From Terriglobia bacterium (GTDB lineage: Bacteria; Acidobacteriota; Terriglobia; JAIQFV01), in contig JAIQFV010000001.1 of assembly GCA_020073085.1 (NCBI GenBank), positions 62,001 to 126,000 of the forward strand: a stretch of DNA of 64,000 nucleotides. Direction: 5' to 3'. The translations under genes and the position numbers were made by a program. A model generated the notes under the pieces. That model saw only the letters and a program-made list of their open reading frames with translations, was not told the DNA's origin and made no database searches. Positions 34,577 to 43,437 of the stretch are shown here, one piece after another. The stretch's first letter is position 1. Each line of letters starts with the position of its first letter.

Positions 34577-34650
34577 GGGCCCATAGCTCAGTTGGTCAGA
34601 GCGGCGGACTCATAATCCGTTGGTCGTAGGTTCAAGTCCTACTGGGCCCA
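34577..34650 (+). tRNA. tRNA with CAU anticodon, probably tRNA-Ile2
   Basis: A complete 74-nt cloverleaf: acceptor GGGCCCA/TGGGCCC, D arm GCTC/GAGC, anticodon stem GCGGA/TCCGT with loop CTCATAA, T arm GTAGG-TTCAAGT-CCTAC, discriminator A; CCA is not encoded. The ACTCATAATC loop and TTGGTC variable region resemble E. coli tRNA-Ile2 (lysidine-modified, reading AUA); elongator tRNA-Met is the alternative. It serves as the right boundary of the island, with its 5' half duplicated at 28207. Confidence 0.92.
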
Positions 34651-34790
34651 CTACACCCTCATCCGTAATTCGGATCGTGAAAGACCCCGGGTCGCCGAAT
34701 GTCTGCCCGGGGAATGCTGATCCCCGAATCGTCCACCCGATAGCATAACCTTGCCTCGTGCGGTTTCCGATGTCAGGGGCCAGCTTCCCC

Positions 34791-34819
34791 TTGACAGCTT
34801 AGGAGAGATGGTTTATTCT
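34791..34819 (+). promoter_or_regulatory. Promoter and probable PadR operator
   Basis: TTGACA (34791-34796) and TATTCT (34814-34819) with 17-bp spacing precede the PadR gene. The repeated motif CTTAGGAGA at 34798 and GTTAGGAGA at 34835, with an inverse CCCTAA between, overlaps the promoter and could be the autoregulatory operator. Confidence 0.6.
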
Positions 34820-34845
34820 TCCCCTAAACAGGTTAGGAGAATTTC

Positions 34846-35187
34846 ATGACCGATCAGGCCAATCTGCTGCCGGGAACCCTCGATCTCCTCATTCTGAAGG
34901 CCGTTTCGCTCGAGTCGATGCATGGCTATGGGGTACTGCTTCGCATCGGCCAGATTTCCGGCGGCGCCCTCTTGATTGAGCAGGGCGCGCTTTACCCTGC
35001 CTTGTACCGTCTGGAACACCAGGGGTTGCTGAAATCCGAATGGGGCACGTCAGAAAACAATCGAAGAGCAAAATTCTACCGGCTGACGGCGGCAGGACGA
35101 AGGAGACTCCGCGAGGAGACCGAAAGTTGGAACCGGTTGGTGTCCGCCATCGGGAGCGCCCTGAAAGCCGTCCCTGAGGAGAGTTGA
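34846..35187 (+). CDS. PadR family transcriptional regulator
   Basis: 113-residue winged-helix repressor. LLPGTLDLLILKAVSLE, MHGYGVLLRI and EQGALYPALYRLEHQGLLKSEWG are the standard PadR blocks; the C-terminal part (TAAGRRRLREETESWNR) is the dimerisation helix. In Acidobacteriota a PadR gene directly before an ADOP permease is the usual arrangement; here its TGA lies 2 bp before the permease ATG. It likely represses this operon through the repeats near 34791-34845. Confidence 0.93.
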   Translation: MTDQANLLPGTLDLLILKAVSLESMHGYGVLLRIGQISGGALLIEQGALYPALYRLEHQGLLKSEWGTSENNRRAKFYRLTAAGRRRLREETESWNRLVSAIGSALKAVPEES

Positions 35188-35189
35188 GC

Positions 35190-37841
35190 ATGCTTTCGCG
35201 TTTGCGTTCGTTCTGGCAGGGGCTATGGAAACGCTCGGCCTTCGAGCGGGAGATGGATGATGAAGTCCGGTTTCACCTGGAAGCGCGCATGGACGACCTG
35301 GTGCGGTCGGGCCTTCCCCGGGAAGAAGCGGCTCGGCGGGCGCGCATCGAGTTTGGCGGCGTGGAAGCCTATCAGGACCAGTGCCGGCAAGCACGAGGCC
35401 TCCATCTGGTGGATGATCTGGGCAACGATTTCCGCCACGGCCTCCGGATGCTGGCGAAGTCACCGGGGTTTACAGCGGTCACCGTGTTGACCCTCGCCCT
35501 CGGCATCGGCGCCAACACGGCCATCTTCAGCGTGGTGAATGCCGTGCTGCTGCGGCCGTTGCCCTTTATCCATCCGGAACAGCTCGTGCAGATTTTCCAA
35601 ACGCTGCCGGAGCAGGGGGTCATCGACGCCGGGGTCTCCTACCCGAACTTCACCGATTGGGGTCAGCAAAACAAGGGATTTGAGCAGATCGCCGCCATGC
35701 GACCCAAGACCTTCGCGTTGACCGGCGACCGTGAGCCATCCTACGTTGACGGTGCGACGGTGACGCCCAGCTTGTTCCCCCTTCTGGGCGTGCAACCGAT
35801 CCTGGGCAGAGCCTTTCTGCCGACGGATGACAAGGCGGAGGCCGCGCCTGTCGTTGTGCTCAGCGAAGGCCTCTGGCGCCGGCAGTTCGGAGCTGACCCC
35901 GCGCTGGTGGGAAAAACAATCCTGCTCGACAAGCATCCGTGCGAGGTGGTGGGCATCCTCCCTTCGGACTTCCGGTTCCCGTTCCAGAATCCACCGGCGC
36001 AAATATGGATCCCGCTCCTCGAGGACCTCGACTTCAAGGATCTCTTCCAAAAGCGAGGGGGCCATTATTTGACCACGGTGGTGGGTCGACTTCAGCCGGG
36101 AGTTTCAATTAAACGCGGAACGGCAGAACTGGCGACGGTTGCCAATCGGCTGGCCCAAGCCTACCCGGAAGCCGATCGGGGCTGGGGCGTTCGGCTCGTC
36201 CCGCTCCAGCGACAGCTCGTCGGCGATGTGCGCATCGCCTTATGGGCACTGCTGGGTGCAGTGGCGCTGGTGCTGCTGATCGCTTGCGCCAATGTCGCCA
36301 GTGTGCTGCTGGCCCGGACCGTGGTGCGTGCCAGGGAGATGTCTATTCGCACGGCGCTCGGGGCCAGTCGGGGTCGACTCGTCCGCCAGTTGCTCACAGA
36401 GAGCGTCTTGTTGGGCGGGGCCGGAGGGGCGGCCGGTCTCCTGGTGGCTTACTGGGGCGTCAGCAGTCTGGCCGTCCTTATCCCTAACGATATTCCGCGA
36501 ATCCATGAATTCCAGGTGGATGGGTGGGTCCTGGGATTCACGCTCCTGGTTTCGCTCTTCGCCAGCCTGATGTTTGGATTGACCCCCGCGCTGCACTCCG
36601 CCGCCCCAAATTTGCATGAAGCGCTTAAGGAAGGGAGTCGGGGCGCGGGAGAGGGCAGGAAGAGCAAGAACGCGCGACGCGTGCTCGTGGCAGGGGAAGT
36701 GGCGCTGGCGGTCGTGCTTCTGATTGGTGCAGGGCTCCTGCTGCGCAGCTTCTCCCGCTTGCAGCAGGTGAACCCGGGATTTGAGCCGGAACACATCCTG
36801 ACCGCCGCCCTCTCCCTGCCGCAATCCCAGTACTCGAAGCCGGAACACTGGCCGGTCTTTTATGCCCACCTCCTCGACCGCTTGAAGGCACAACCGGGAG
36901 TGCTGAGTGCGGCGGCCGCGCTGCCGCTGCCTCCGACCGGGTCGGGATTCAGTTTCGCCTTCCAGATTGAAGGGCAGCCGGCAAACCGGGCTGCAGAGCA
37001 GTATTCCGCGGATTATTGCGCCATCAGTCCGGAATACTTTCAGGCGATGCAGATTCCCGTGTTGCGAGGACGCTTTTTTAACGTGCGAGACGCGGCGACT
37101 ACCCCCAAGGTGTGCGCCATCTCGGAAGCGTTCGCGCGCCGTTATTTCCCGAACCACGACCCGCTCGGCAAACAACTGATTTTCGGGTACCGCGAGCAAG
37201 TGCCCCGTCAGATTGTCGCGGTAGTGGGCGACGTCAGGCAAGAAAGTCTGACGGCACCGGGTGGGCCTGTCATGTATGTGCCCTACACCCAGGATGCCTG
37301 GTGGGCTATGGGGCTGGTGGTTCGCACGACCGGCGATCCTGCCGCATTCAGTCCCGTCCTCCGCGAAGTGGTGGGAGCGATCGATAAGGATCTTCCCGTC
37401 GCAGACGTTCAACCGCTGAGGGATGTGATCCACGAATCCATGGCGCCGCCGCGCTTCCGCACGTTGCTGCTGGCGATCTTCGGCGCCACAGCGCTGCTAC
37501 TGGCGGCGGTTGGTATCTACGGCGTGATCTCCTATGATGTCGGCCAACGCACGCATGAATTCGGTATTCGCATGGCCCTCGGGGCGCAGCACAGCGACGT
37601 GCTGAGACTCGGGTTGGCCGAAGGGATACTGCCGGCGGCCGCAGGCCTGGGCGTGGGTCTTGCAGCCGCCTGGTTCGCCACCCGGGTGCTTCTGAGTTTA
37701 TTGTTCGAGGTGAAAGCTCAGGACTTGATGACCTTCGGCGCAGCAGCCGTGGTGCTTGCGGCGGTGGCCTTCCTTGCCTGTTACATCCCGGCGCGGCGCG
37801 CCGTTCGCGTCGATCCCAGGGTCGCGCTCCGGTATGAGTGA
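35190..37841 (+). CDS. ADOP-type duplicated ABC permease
   Basis: 883-residue permease of the acidobacterial duplicated orphan permease family. About 1-85 is the soluble ADOP-specific N-domain (FEREMDDEVRFHLEARMDDL, then RARIEFGG). It is followed by two MacB-PCD/FtsX units: TM near 95-115, periplasmic domain 120-345, helices near 350-380, 400-425 and 450-475, and a second unit starting near 505 with its three C-terminal helices at about 760-880. There is no ATPase in the operon, as the name orphan implies; a MacB-like ATPase would have to act in trans. ATG 35190 with GAGGAGAG upstream is chosen. Likely role: export or envelope function; substrate unknown. Confidence 0.93.
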   Translation: MLSRLRSFWQGLWKRSAFEREMDDEVRFHLEARMDDLVRSGLPREEAARRARIEFGGVEAYQDQCRQARGLHLVDDLGNDFRHGLRMLAKSPGFTAVTVLTLALGIGANTAIFSVVNAVLLRPLPFIHPEQLVQIFQTLPEQGVIDAGVSYPNFTDWGQQNKGFEQIAAMRPKTFALTGDREPSYVDGATVTPSLFPLLGVQPILGRAFLPTDDKAEAAPVVVLSEGLWRRQFGADPALVGKTILLDKHPCEVVGILPSDFRFPFQNPPAQIWIPLLEDLDFKDLFQKRGGHYLTTVVGRLQPGVSIKRGTAELATVANRLAQAYPEADRGWGVRLVPLQRQLVGDVRIALWALLGAVALVLLIACANVASVLLARTVVRAREMSIRTALGASRGRLVRQLLTESVLLGGAGGAAGLLVAYWGVSSLAVLIPNDIPRIHEFQVDGWVLGFTLLVSLFASLMFGLTPALHSAAPNLHEALKEGSRGAGEGRKSKNARRVLVAGEVALAVVLLIGAGLLLRSFSRLQQVNPGFEPEHILTAALSLPQSQYSKPEHWPVFYAHLLDRLKAQPGVLSAAAALPLPPTGSGFSFAFQIEGQPANRAAEQYSADYCAISPEYFQAMQIPVLRGRFFNVRDAATTPKVCAISEAFARRYFPNHDPLGKQLIFGYREQVPRQIVAVVGDVRQESLTAPGGPVMYVPYTQDAWWAMGLVVRTTGDPAAFSPVLREVVGAIDKDLPVADVQPLRDVIHESMAPPRFRTLLLAIFGATALLLAAVGIYGVISYDVGQRTHEFGIRMALGAQHSDVLRLGLAEGILPAAAGLGVGLAAAWFATRVLLSLLFEVKAQDLMTFGAAAVVLAAVAFLACYIPARRAVRVDPRVALRYE

Positions 37842-37875
37842 AGCGGCGGGGCGCGGTCAGAATGGGAATGCCCGA

Positions 37876-37989
37876 TTTGGAGTGCGGGGGTTTGCTCCCG
37901 CTTTCAGCGGCGAAACTTGCTGTGACCCCATTCCCCCGGTGCGGGAGGCGGCCCTGGACCAAAGCGCAAGCAAGCTTGCACACTCCAAA
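37876..37989. repeat. 114-bp spacer repeat with inverted ends
   Basis: Begins TTTGGAGTG and ends CACTCCAAA (exact inverse), with an internal stem GCGGGGGTTTGCTCCCGC and a GCAAGCAAGCTTGC palindrome. It fills the spacer after the permease gene. It looks like one of the small interspersed palindromic elements common in such genomes. Confidence 0.6.
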
Positions 37990-38004
37990 CGACGAGCCGT
38001 CAGG

Positions 38005-38349
38005 TTACTTGGACTCTCCAATGATGTCGAACTCAGTTTCCTTGCCGGTGTCGCGGGAGAGAAACATGTGGCCGAGGACGCCATGCTTTCCATTCGCGCT
38101 CTTTATGCGGAAGTGAATTTCCACCCCTGCCTCCATCTTCACGCGGCCCTTGTCGTGACGGGGAGTGATTTTGTAGGTTACCGCGTCCCCTTGAACGTAG
38201 TAGACGACACGGTTGCGGGTCACATGGTCATTCTTCGAATAGGTTTCAGTTTCCCACTTGATGATCTTTCCTGTCTGAACGGACTCAGCAGCCAGAAGAG
38301 GAGAGCCAAGAATCAAGAATGCAAAGAGCGCTATCAGACTCTTCTTCAT
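38005..38349 (-). CDS. Small secreted protein of unknown function
   Basis: 114 residues from ATG 38349, preceded by GGGGAAC. A signal peptide (MKKSLIALFAFLILGSPLLAA) is followed by a beta-rich domain (VQTGKIIKWETETYSKND, VVYYVQGDAVTYKI, GVEIHFRIK, then KETEFDIIGESK) resembling small periplasmic beta-barrel-like proteins of Acidobacteriota. No catalytic motif is visible. Flanked by spacers with palindromic repeats on both sides; a monocistronic gene. Confidence 0.75.
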   Translation of the reverse strand: MKKSLIALFAFLILGSPLLAAESVQTGKIIKWETETYSKNDHVTRNRVVYYVQGDAVTYKITPRHDKGRVKMEAGVEIHFRIKSANGKHGVLGHMFLSRDTGKETEFDIIGESK

Positions 38350-38570
38350 AGGAGTTCCCCTTTTATGCCCTGTCAGATGGCAGGTCGAGTTCATGAGAAT
38401 CAGACTGACATTATAGCTCAAGCGTCTCACCTCATTCTTTTCGACTATTGACGATGATCGAATATTACGACACCCGTCGTCCCGTTAATGCTGAGTCGCA
38501 CGCGCCCGCCGAGGCGGGCCGTGATCCCGTTCTTGGGGATGGCGATTTCTTCCCGCCGGTCGCAACAGCC

Positions 38571-38600
38571 CGTGATCCGCGGGAAAGCGAGCGGATCACG
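38571..38600. repeat. Hairpin in the spacer before the aminotransferase
   Basis: CGTGATCCGC (38571-38580) and its inverse GCGGATCACG (38591-38600) flank 10 bases. The rest of the 38350-38701 spacer holds no gene. It may act as a bidirectional terminator or be a remnant repeat; no T-run is present. Confidence 0.45.
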
Positions 38601-38701
38601 GCTACCAAAGCATACTCCTTCGTGAGATGGTGTCATCCGTCACTATCTTCCATCGTACTCAGCAGGCCTGCCTGATCCACACAAGGGGAAGTCCAGGGAG
38701 A

Positions 38702-39838
38702 TCACCCCCTTGCGCCAAACTCATCCAATGCCCCGCCCAGCCGTTCGAGGCCCGCGGCCAGGGTCTCCGTCTCCATGCCAATCCCCAGGCGGAAGTGATC
38801 GGGCATTTCGAAAAATCGTCCTGGCACAATAGTCGTTTCGTATCGATCCCGCAGCAACGTGCAGAGATCTTCCGACGCGCCTTGCCGGAGCCTTGGAAAG
38901 ATGACCGTCCCAAACGGCGGTCGAATCGCTTCGAGATCGCTTCGGGAATCAAGAAACCGGAAAAGGAGGTCACGATTGGTCTCCAACAGCGTCCGGGCAC
39001 GTTCCGCAATCTGGTCCAGGTGCTCGAGGGCGACAACACTCAACCGCTCGGCCGGGTGTGCCGGGATGTTATGGAAGAGGTCGGTCAGCCGCCACATTCG
39101 CTTTGCCAGGTCTGGTTCAGCGAGAATCCAGCCGCACCGAAGCCCACTCAGTCCATACACCTTGGTCAAGCTACTCGTCACGATGAATTCACTCCCGAGA
39201 TGGAAAGACGCGCGTGGCGCGATCCTTGAGCCTGAAGCCCTGTCATGCGACAGGGATTTCTCAGGGAAGATCGCTTCGAGGTAGACCTCATCGACGAGCA
39301 CATGGGCGCCGGCTGATCGCGCGATCTCGCCCAATTGCCTGAGCGAGGCCTCTTCGATCAACACACTGCTTGGATTATGAAGATTCGTGATGACGATCAA
39401 CCGGGTGCGCGGGGTCACCTGCCGTCGCACCTCTTCATAGTCAATCCCAAATCCGTCTTCAAAGCGCCGTCTGAAGCGCTTAATCTCCGCTCCCAGAAAC
39501 CGGGCAAGGGCGAGGAGCGGCTCGTATGCCGGGTGTTCAATGAGGACTTCGTCGCCCGGCTCAAGGGTCGCGGCCATGGCCAGATGATTGGCCAGCGAAG
39601 TGCCGACCGACGCGACCACGCACTCCGGAGGGACGTTGCACTTCTCCGCCAGGGCCTGCTGCAGGGGCTCGTATCCGTACCCGCTCGGCCCGCTCAATTC
39701 AATGTCCTCAAGGGTGACACCGAGGTCACGGAACGGAAAATGCCTCACACCACTTGTGGCCAGGTTATACCGCGACTGGGAGCGCGTCTTGGCCCACTCC
39801 ATGTATTCCGATGTGATTTGATTCCGGGAGACACGCAT
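38702..39838 (-). CDS. PLP-dependent aminotransferase, class I/II
   Basis: Fold-type I aminotransferase-like enzyme of 378 residues (383 if the ATG at 39853 is used). Visible motifs: PSGYGYEPLQQAL, the N-P region NLHNPSSVLI, the D-E-Y block HVLVDEVYLE, and the PLP lysine K226 in SSLTKVYGLSGLRCGW (K231 in the longer form); a C-terminal FRLGIGME holds the substrate-carboxylate Arg. ATG 39838 is preferred for its GGAG spacing. It is downstream of an APC amino acid permease on the same strand, so a role in amino acid use is plausible; the substrate is unknown. Confidence 0.87.
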   Translation of the reverse strand: MRVSRNQITSEYMEWAKTRSQSRYNLATSGVRHFPFRDLGVTLEDIELSGPSGYGYEPLQQALAEKCNVPPECVVASVGTSLANHLAMAATLEPGDEVLIEHPAYEPLLALARFLGAEIKRFRRRFEDGFGIDYEEVRRQVTPRTRLIVITNLHNPSSVLIEEASLRQLGEIARSAGAHVLVDEVYLEAIFPEKSLSHDRASGSRIAPRASFHLGSEFIVTSSLTKVYGLSGLRCGWILAEPDLAKRMWRLTDLFHNIPAHPAERLSVVALEHLDQIAERARTLLETNRDLLFRFLDSRSDLEAIRPPFGTVIFPRLRQGASEDLCTLLRDRYETTIVPGRFFEMPDHFRLGIGMETETLAAGLERLGGALDEFGARG

Positions 39839-39893
39839 TCCCTGCTTCTCCATCCTCGTAGAGACATTTCCGCAGAACGTCTCTACGCCATCG

Positions 39894-41279
39894 TCATCGC
39901 TGGTTCGTCCGTCGATTCATTCGCCCTCTCCAGAAGAAGTAAACCGGGAGCCCAGCCATCATGATGCCCAGCGCTACGACACTGTTCCCCGGGTACTTGT
40001 ATACCGTGTTGATTACGATGAATGCACACACCGCGACAAACAAGGCGGTGGTGACCGGATGCCCGGGAATGTTGTATTCCGAGGTCCGGGAGAACTGGGT
40101 CTCTCCATCCCGGCGCCGCAGGACAAAAACACAACTGGCGGACAAACCGAAAAACACCCAGTCGGCCGAAACAACATAGTTCAGAATCTGCTCGTATCGT
40201 CCGGACAGGGCGATGATGATCGCACACACGCCCTGCAAACCGATCGCAACGACGGGGACGCGTGTCCGCGGCTGCAACCAAGCCACACTCTTGAAAAACA
40301 ACCCGTCCTCCGCCATGGCGTAATAGACTCGGGGAGCGGTCAGGATGCCCTGACTTAAGAATCCGAGCGTCGAGATCGCAATGCCGGCGGCAATGAGGCG
40401 CCCTCCCAGATCTCCCAGGGCGATCCGCATCACAGCACTGGCGGGGGCGGTTGTCGTCGCAAGGCCGGAGGTGCCCAGAACGCGAACACAAACGAAATTC
40501 ACCGCAAGATAGAGTACGATGACGCCCAACACCCCAATGAACAAGCCACGGGGCAGATTCTTACGGGGTTCGCGGACTTCACCGGCAATGAAGCAGGCGG
40601 TCTGCCAACCGCCGTAGGCGAACAGAACCGGGACCATCGCAGCGCCAACGGCAGTCAACAGATCCAAGGAAACGGGGCGATCGAACAAAGGGCCCGCATA
40701 GCCCGGGTCGGCACCCGGATGAGGATTCTTCGCCCAAAGGAGGCCACACGCCACAAGCGCTGCAATCGCGCCTATCTTCAGGACCATAAGAACATTTTGC
40801 GCCGTGCTGCCGGCTTTGACCCCGAGACAGTTAATCAGCGTCAATCCGGCGAGTGCCATCGTCGCAATGGCCCATTCGGCGATCGGAACCCGCGTCAACT
40901 CCACGAAATAGCGCGCGAACGTCACCGCTACCGCCGCCATGCCGCCCGTCTGTGTTACCAGCAGCAGTCCCCAACCATAGATGAACGCCACTACGGGATG
41001 GTATGACTCACGGATGTAGGCGTACTGTCCGCCGACCTTGGGTCGTCGCGCCGCCAATTCGGCATAGACGAAGGCCCCCAGGAGAGCGATCAAGCCACCC
41101 ATCACCCAAACCGCCAGAATCATGAAAGGGGTGTGCACCTGGCGCGCCACGACGTACGGGTTCATAAAAATGCCGGAGCCGACAATGCCGCCCATCACAA
41201 TCATCGTGGCATCAAACAGACCCAGGCGGCGCGCCAGGCCGGAGGCCAATTCTCCATGAGGTGCATCGCGCTGTGCCAT
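39894..41279 (-). CDS. APC superfamily amino acid permease
   Basis: 461-residue integral membrane transporter with about 12 helices. The first helix carries the substrate-binding GGIVGSGIFMNP motif; TM6 region is VPVLFAYGGWQTACFIAGEVREPRKNLPRG with the conserved GEVRxPxKN loop. It belongs to the APC family (LAT/YfnA-like) and should move amino acids by proton symport or exchange. ATG 41279 follows AGGA; the longer frame to 41375 would overlap the upstream gene's end. It is followed by the aminotransferase 55 bp downstream. Confidence 0.9.
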   Translation of the reverse strand: MAQRDAPHGELASGLARRLGLFDATMIVMGGIVGSGIFMNPYVVARQVHTPFMILAVWVMGGLIALLGAFVYAELAARRPKVGGQYAYIRESYHPVVAFIYGWGLLLVTQTGGMAAVAVTFARYFVELTRVPIAEWAIATMALAGLTLINCLGVKAGSTAQNVLMVLKIGAIAALVACGLLWAKNPHPGADPGYAGPLFDRPVSLDLLTAVGAAMVPVLFAYGGWQTACFIAGEVREPRKNLPRGLFIGVLGVIVLYLAVNFVCVRVLGTSGLATTTAPASAVMRIALGDLGGRLIAAGIAISTLGFLSQGILTAPRVYYAMAEDGLFFKSVAWLQPRTRVPVVAIGLQGVCAIIIALSGRYEQILNYVVSADWVFFGLSASCVFVLRRRDGETQFSRTSEYNIPGHPVTTALFVAVCAFIVINTVYKYPGNSVVALGIMMAGLPVYFFWRGRMNRRTNQR

Positions 41280-41322
41280 GTAGCGATCCTGGACTTCATC
41301 CTTCGCGTTATGCGCCGTCAAT

Positions 41323-42705
41323 TTACCAGAATTTACGGACCGGATGTGCTTCGGTGTTGAAGATGACCTGGTCAAAATTCATCGCGCCGGGAGGAGAAAA
41401 AAGGAGGTAGAAGTACTTGAATGTTTCCGCAAAAAGGAAACTCTCCATGCGGTCCGATTTCTCTTTTTTGACAACGTCGCGCAGGGCCGCATAAGCGACC
41501 GGCGTCCGGCAGTATTTCACAAAGCTTTCAAAGAACTCCTGACCCATCCGGAGATAATTCCGATCCGAAGTAAAGTGGTACAGGTAGTACGTGGATTCAA
41601 TAATCTCAGGCCGCAGCGGATATCCGGGGTCTTCCGCCCGTTGGGTCTGATAGTTGAACACTTCGGGTTCGATTCCGAATTTCATCCACATCCGGTACGA
41701 AGAAGCCTGCAATCGTTGGGCCCGGTCAAGATCGCCGGAGAGGGCCAATACCCCGGGGAAAAAGGCATCCAAGGCCCCGAACGTCTTCGCCGTCCGCTTG
41801 CCGCTCGACATATCAGCATGACCATACCAGAGCCCCTGATCGGATTCGTCCGCCAAGTACTGATTGATGGCATGAATGCTGTCAAGCCACATCTGTTTGA
41901 TGTCCGGATCGCCAAACAATAACCAGCTCTTCAAGAGATATTCATAATAGGAATCGATCTCCGCACTGAGATGGCTGTCCTTGAGGGTCCACTCGCCGGT
42001 TTCGACATTGATTCGCTGCCCGACGAGCCCCAGGGGTGAGCGGCGACGATAAATCTCAACGGCCGCGCGTTTCGCTTTATCGTAAAAAGCAGGCCTATTG
42101 GTCAACCGGCTGAGCGTTCCAAACTCGATCAGCAGCGTGCCCGCCTCCGCCGGGTTCGATTCAGAGCCCCGGACCTTGCCGGTTTTCAGATTGACGAACC
42201 GGTAAGGGATGCCCGTAGGCGAATCGAAAACCGGGAGAAGTCGTGTTCCCAGATCTTCCGCCAGGGCCAGGAGGCGACGGTCACCGGTCAGTTGATAACT
42301 TGAAAGAAGCCCTCCTAAAAGGCGGATCGTGACTTCGAAGTTCTTAACATAGATGTCTTTGTCGAAGGAGAGATTCCTAACGATCAGTTCCCTCGTCTTT
42401 TCAGCTTCCTCTTTCAACCCCATCAGGATCAATGTATCGAGGGCGTCGACTGGAGTCATCAAAAGGGATTGTTGATACCAGTCATGCCCAGTCCTGGATA
42501 GGGGTCGCAGCTCGTCATGCCCCCAGGCATACCGTTCATACCCGTGCCAGGCATGAAGGAACTCTGCCCGGACGCGACGGGCCATCTCTTCCGTGTCGAT
42601 TGGCGTTTGAATGGGCCGGGGGGAGAGATCACTTGCGACCGCGTTTGCAGTGAAGAGCCATAGAGAGACGAGGATTTGAAGGAGAGAGGTGATTTGGGAG
42701 TTCAT
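41323..42705 (-). CDS. GH47 family alpha-1,2-mannosidase-like protein, secreted
   Basis: 460 residues with a signal peptide (MNSQITSLLQILVSLWLFTANAVA). The (alpha/alpha)7 barrel shows GH47 blocks: AWHGYERYAWGHDELRPLS, LLMTPVDALDTLILMGL, DKDIYVKNFEVTIRLLGGLL, HLSAEIDSYYEYLLKSW, SFLFAETFKYFYLLF and the calcium-site FNTEAHP near the C-terminus. Glutamates of the AEIDSYYEY and AETFKY blocks and Thr of the last one match the catalytic and Ca2+ residues known in the eukaryotic enzymes. The family is mainly eukaryotic (N-glycan trimming) and uncommon in bacteria, where it may degrade host or fungal mannans. ATG 42705 is chosen for the signal peptide. Confidence 0.85.
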   Translation of the reverse strand: MNSQITSLLQILVSLWLFTANAVASDLSPRPIQTPIDTEEMARRVRAEFLHAWHGYERYAWGHDELRPLSRTGHDWYQQSLLMTPVDALDTLILMGLKEEAEKTRELIVRNLSFDKDIYVKNFEVTIRLLGGLLSSYQLTGDRRLLALAEDLGTRLLPVFDSPTGIPYRFVNLKTGKVRGSESNPAEAGTLLIEFGTLSRLTNRPAFYDKAKRAAVEIYRRRSPLGLVGQRINVETGEWTLKDSHLSAEIDSYYEYLLKSWLLFGDPDIKQMWLDSIHAINQYLADESDQGLWYGHADMSSGKRTAKTFGALDAFFPGVLALSGDLDRAQRLQASSYRMWMKFGIEPEVFNYQTQRAEDPGYPLRPEIIESTYYLYHFTSDRNYLRMGQEFFESFVKYCRTPVAYAALRDVVKKEKSDRMESFLFAETFKYFYLLFSPPGAMNFDQVIFNTEAHPVRKFW

Positions 42706-42927
42706 GACAATAGGGCCGTACCATGCGACCGGTTCACTGATCGGTCTTTCTGAAACCAGAAGGAAGCGAACCGGCTCCTCTTCAGTCGAAACAGCCACCT
42801 GCCTCTTCTGCTCTTGCTGGATCGAAGGGATCTTGCCATGTCATCTCGCAAACGCCTTCCGGTGAGGAAAACGCTCAACCGTGCGTCCAAGCCACATGTC
42901 CTGCGACGGATCAGGCGCAGGGAAGCG

Positions 42928-43437
42928 TCAGGCGCCTTGTTCTTTTGTCACCGGCTTCCAGGATACGTCGTAGCCTCTTCCCTTTCTCATCTTCGTGATG
43001 TAAGCGATCTGGCCTGCGTGCAATTCAAGGTGAGTCATGGTCTGATAAATGGCGCTCAGCGCGGACTCATCAAAACCCTGGATCCTTTTTCTCTCCAACA
43101 GATGCAGCGGATCCAACCGGGAGAAAGTCTTGTCGACCTGATCCAGAACATTGTTAAACTGGTTTCGAAGTTCGGCCTTCGGAGTCTTCACCTCGACGCG
43201 AAATTCCCGGGGACGATCTCGAACATCCGCCTCGCCACCCACTCCCGAAAGAATCCATTGCCGCAAGTTGCCCATCAAGTGCTGGATGATGACGCCAAGG
43301 CTGTTGGATCCTTCTCCGGGGGTCCACCAGATGTCCTCATCTTCCAGTTGTCCAAGACAATGGTTGATCCGCTCGCGAGCTTTGATGGCACGGTTTTTGG
43401 ACTCCTCGAGAAACGCCACTCCGATTTCAGGATTCAT
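42928..43437 (-). CDS. DinB/DUF1572-like four-helix protein
   Basis: 169 residues, DinB-superfamily helical bundle. Metal-binding histidines are plausible at IIQHLMGNLRQW and at THLELHAGQIAYI, the usual pattern with one His in helix 2 and two in helix 3. Family members include thiol transferases and metal-dependent hydrolases; the specific activity is unknown. The start follows GGGAGGGG. Divergent from the response-regulator gene. A separate DinB domain occurs in EgtB nearby. Confidence 0.82.
   Translation of the reverse strand: MNPEIGVAFLEESKNRAIKARERINHCLGQLEDEDIWWTPGEGSNSLGVIIQHLMGNLRQWILSGVGGEADVRDRPREFRVEVKTPKAELRNQFNNVLDQVDKTFSRLDPLHLLERKRIQGFDESALSAIYQTMTHLELHAGQIAYITKMRKGRGYDVSWKPVTKEQGA

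Larger units (their letters stand above)
28207..34650. mobile_element. tRNA-bounded genomic island carrying an integron-type cassette array
   Basis: A complete tRNA(CAU) at 34577-34650 and an exact copy of its first 42 nucleotides at 28207-28248 bracket about 6.3 kb. The copy ends just 3' of the anticodon loop (ACTCATAATCC), a known integration spot for tyrosine-integrase elements. The sequences upstream of the two copies are related but diverged, as if the element brought its own promoter and 5' half to restore the tRNA. Contents: five same-strand gene cassettes with attC-like sites (28440-32889), a gene-poor stretch and a four-helix-bundle protein. No integrase remains. Confidence 0.65.
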
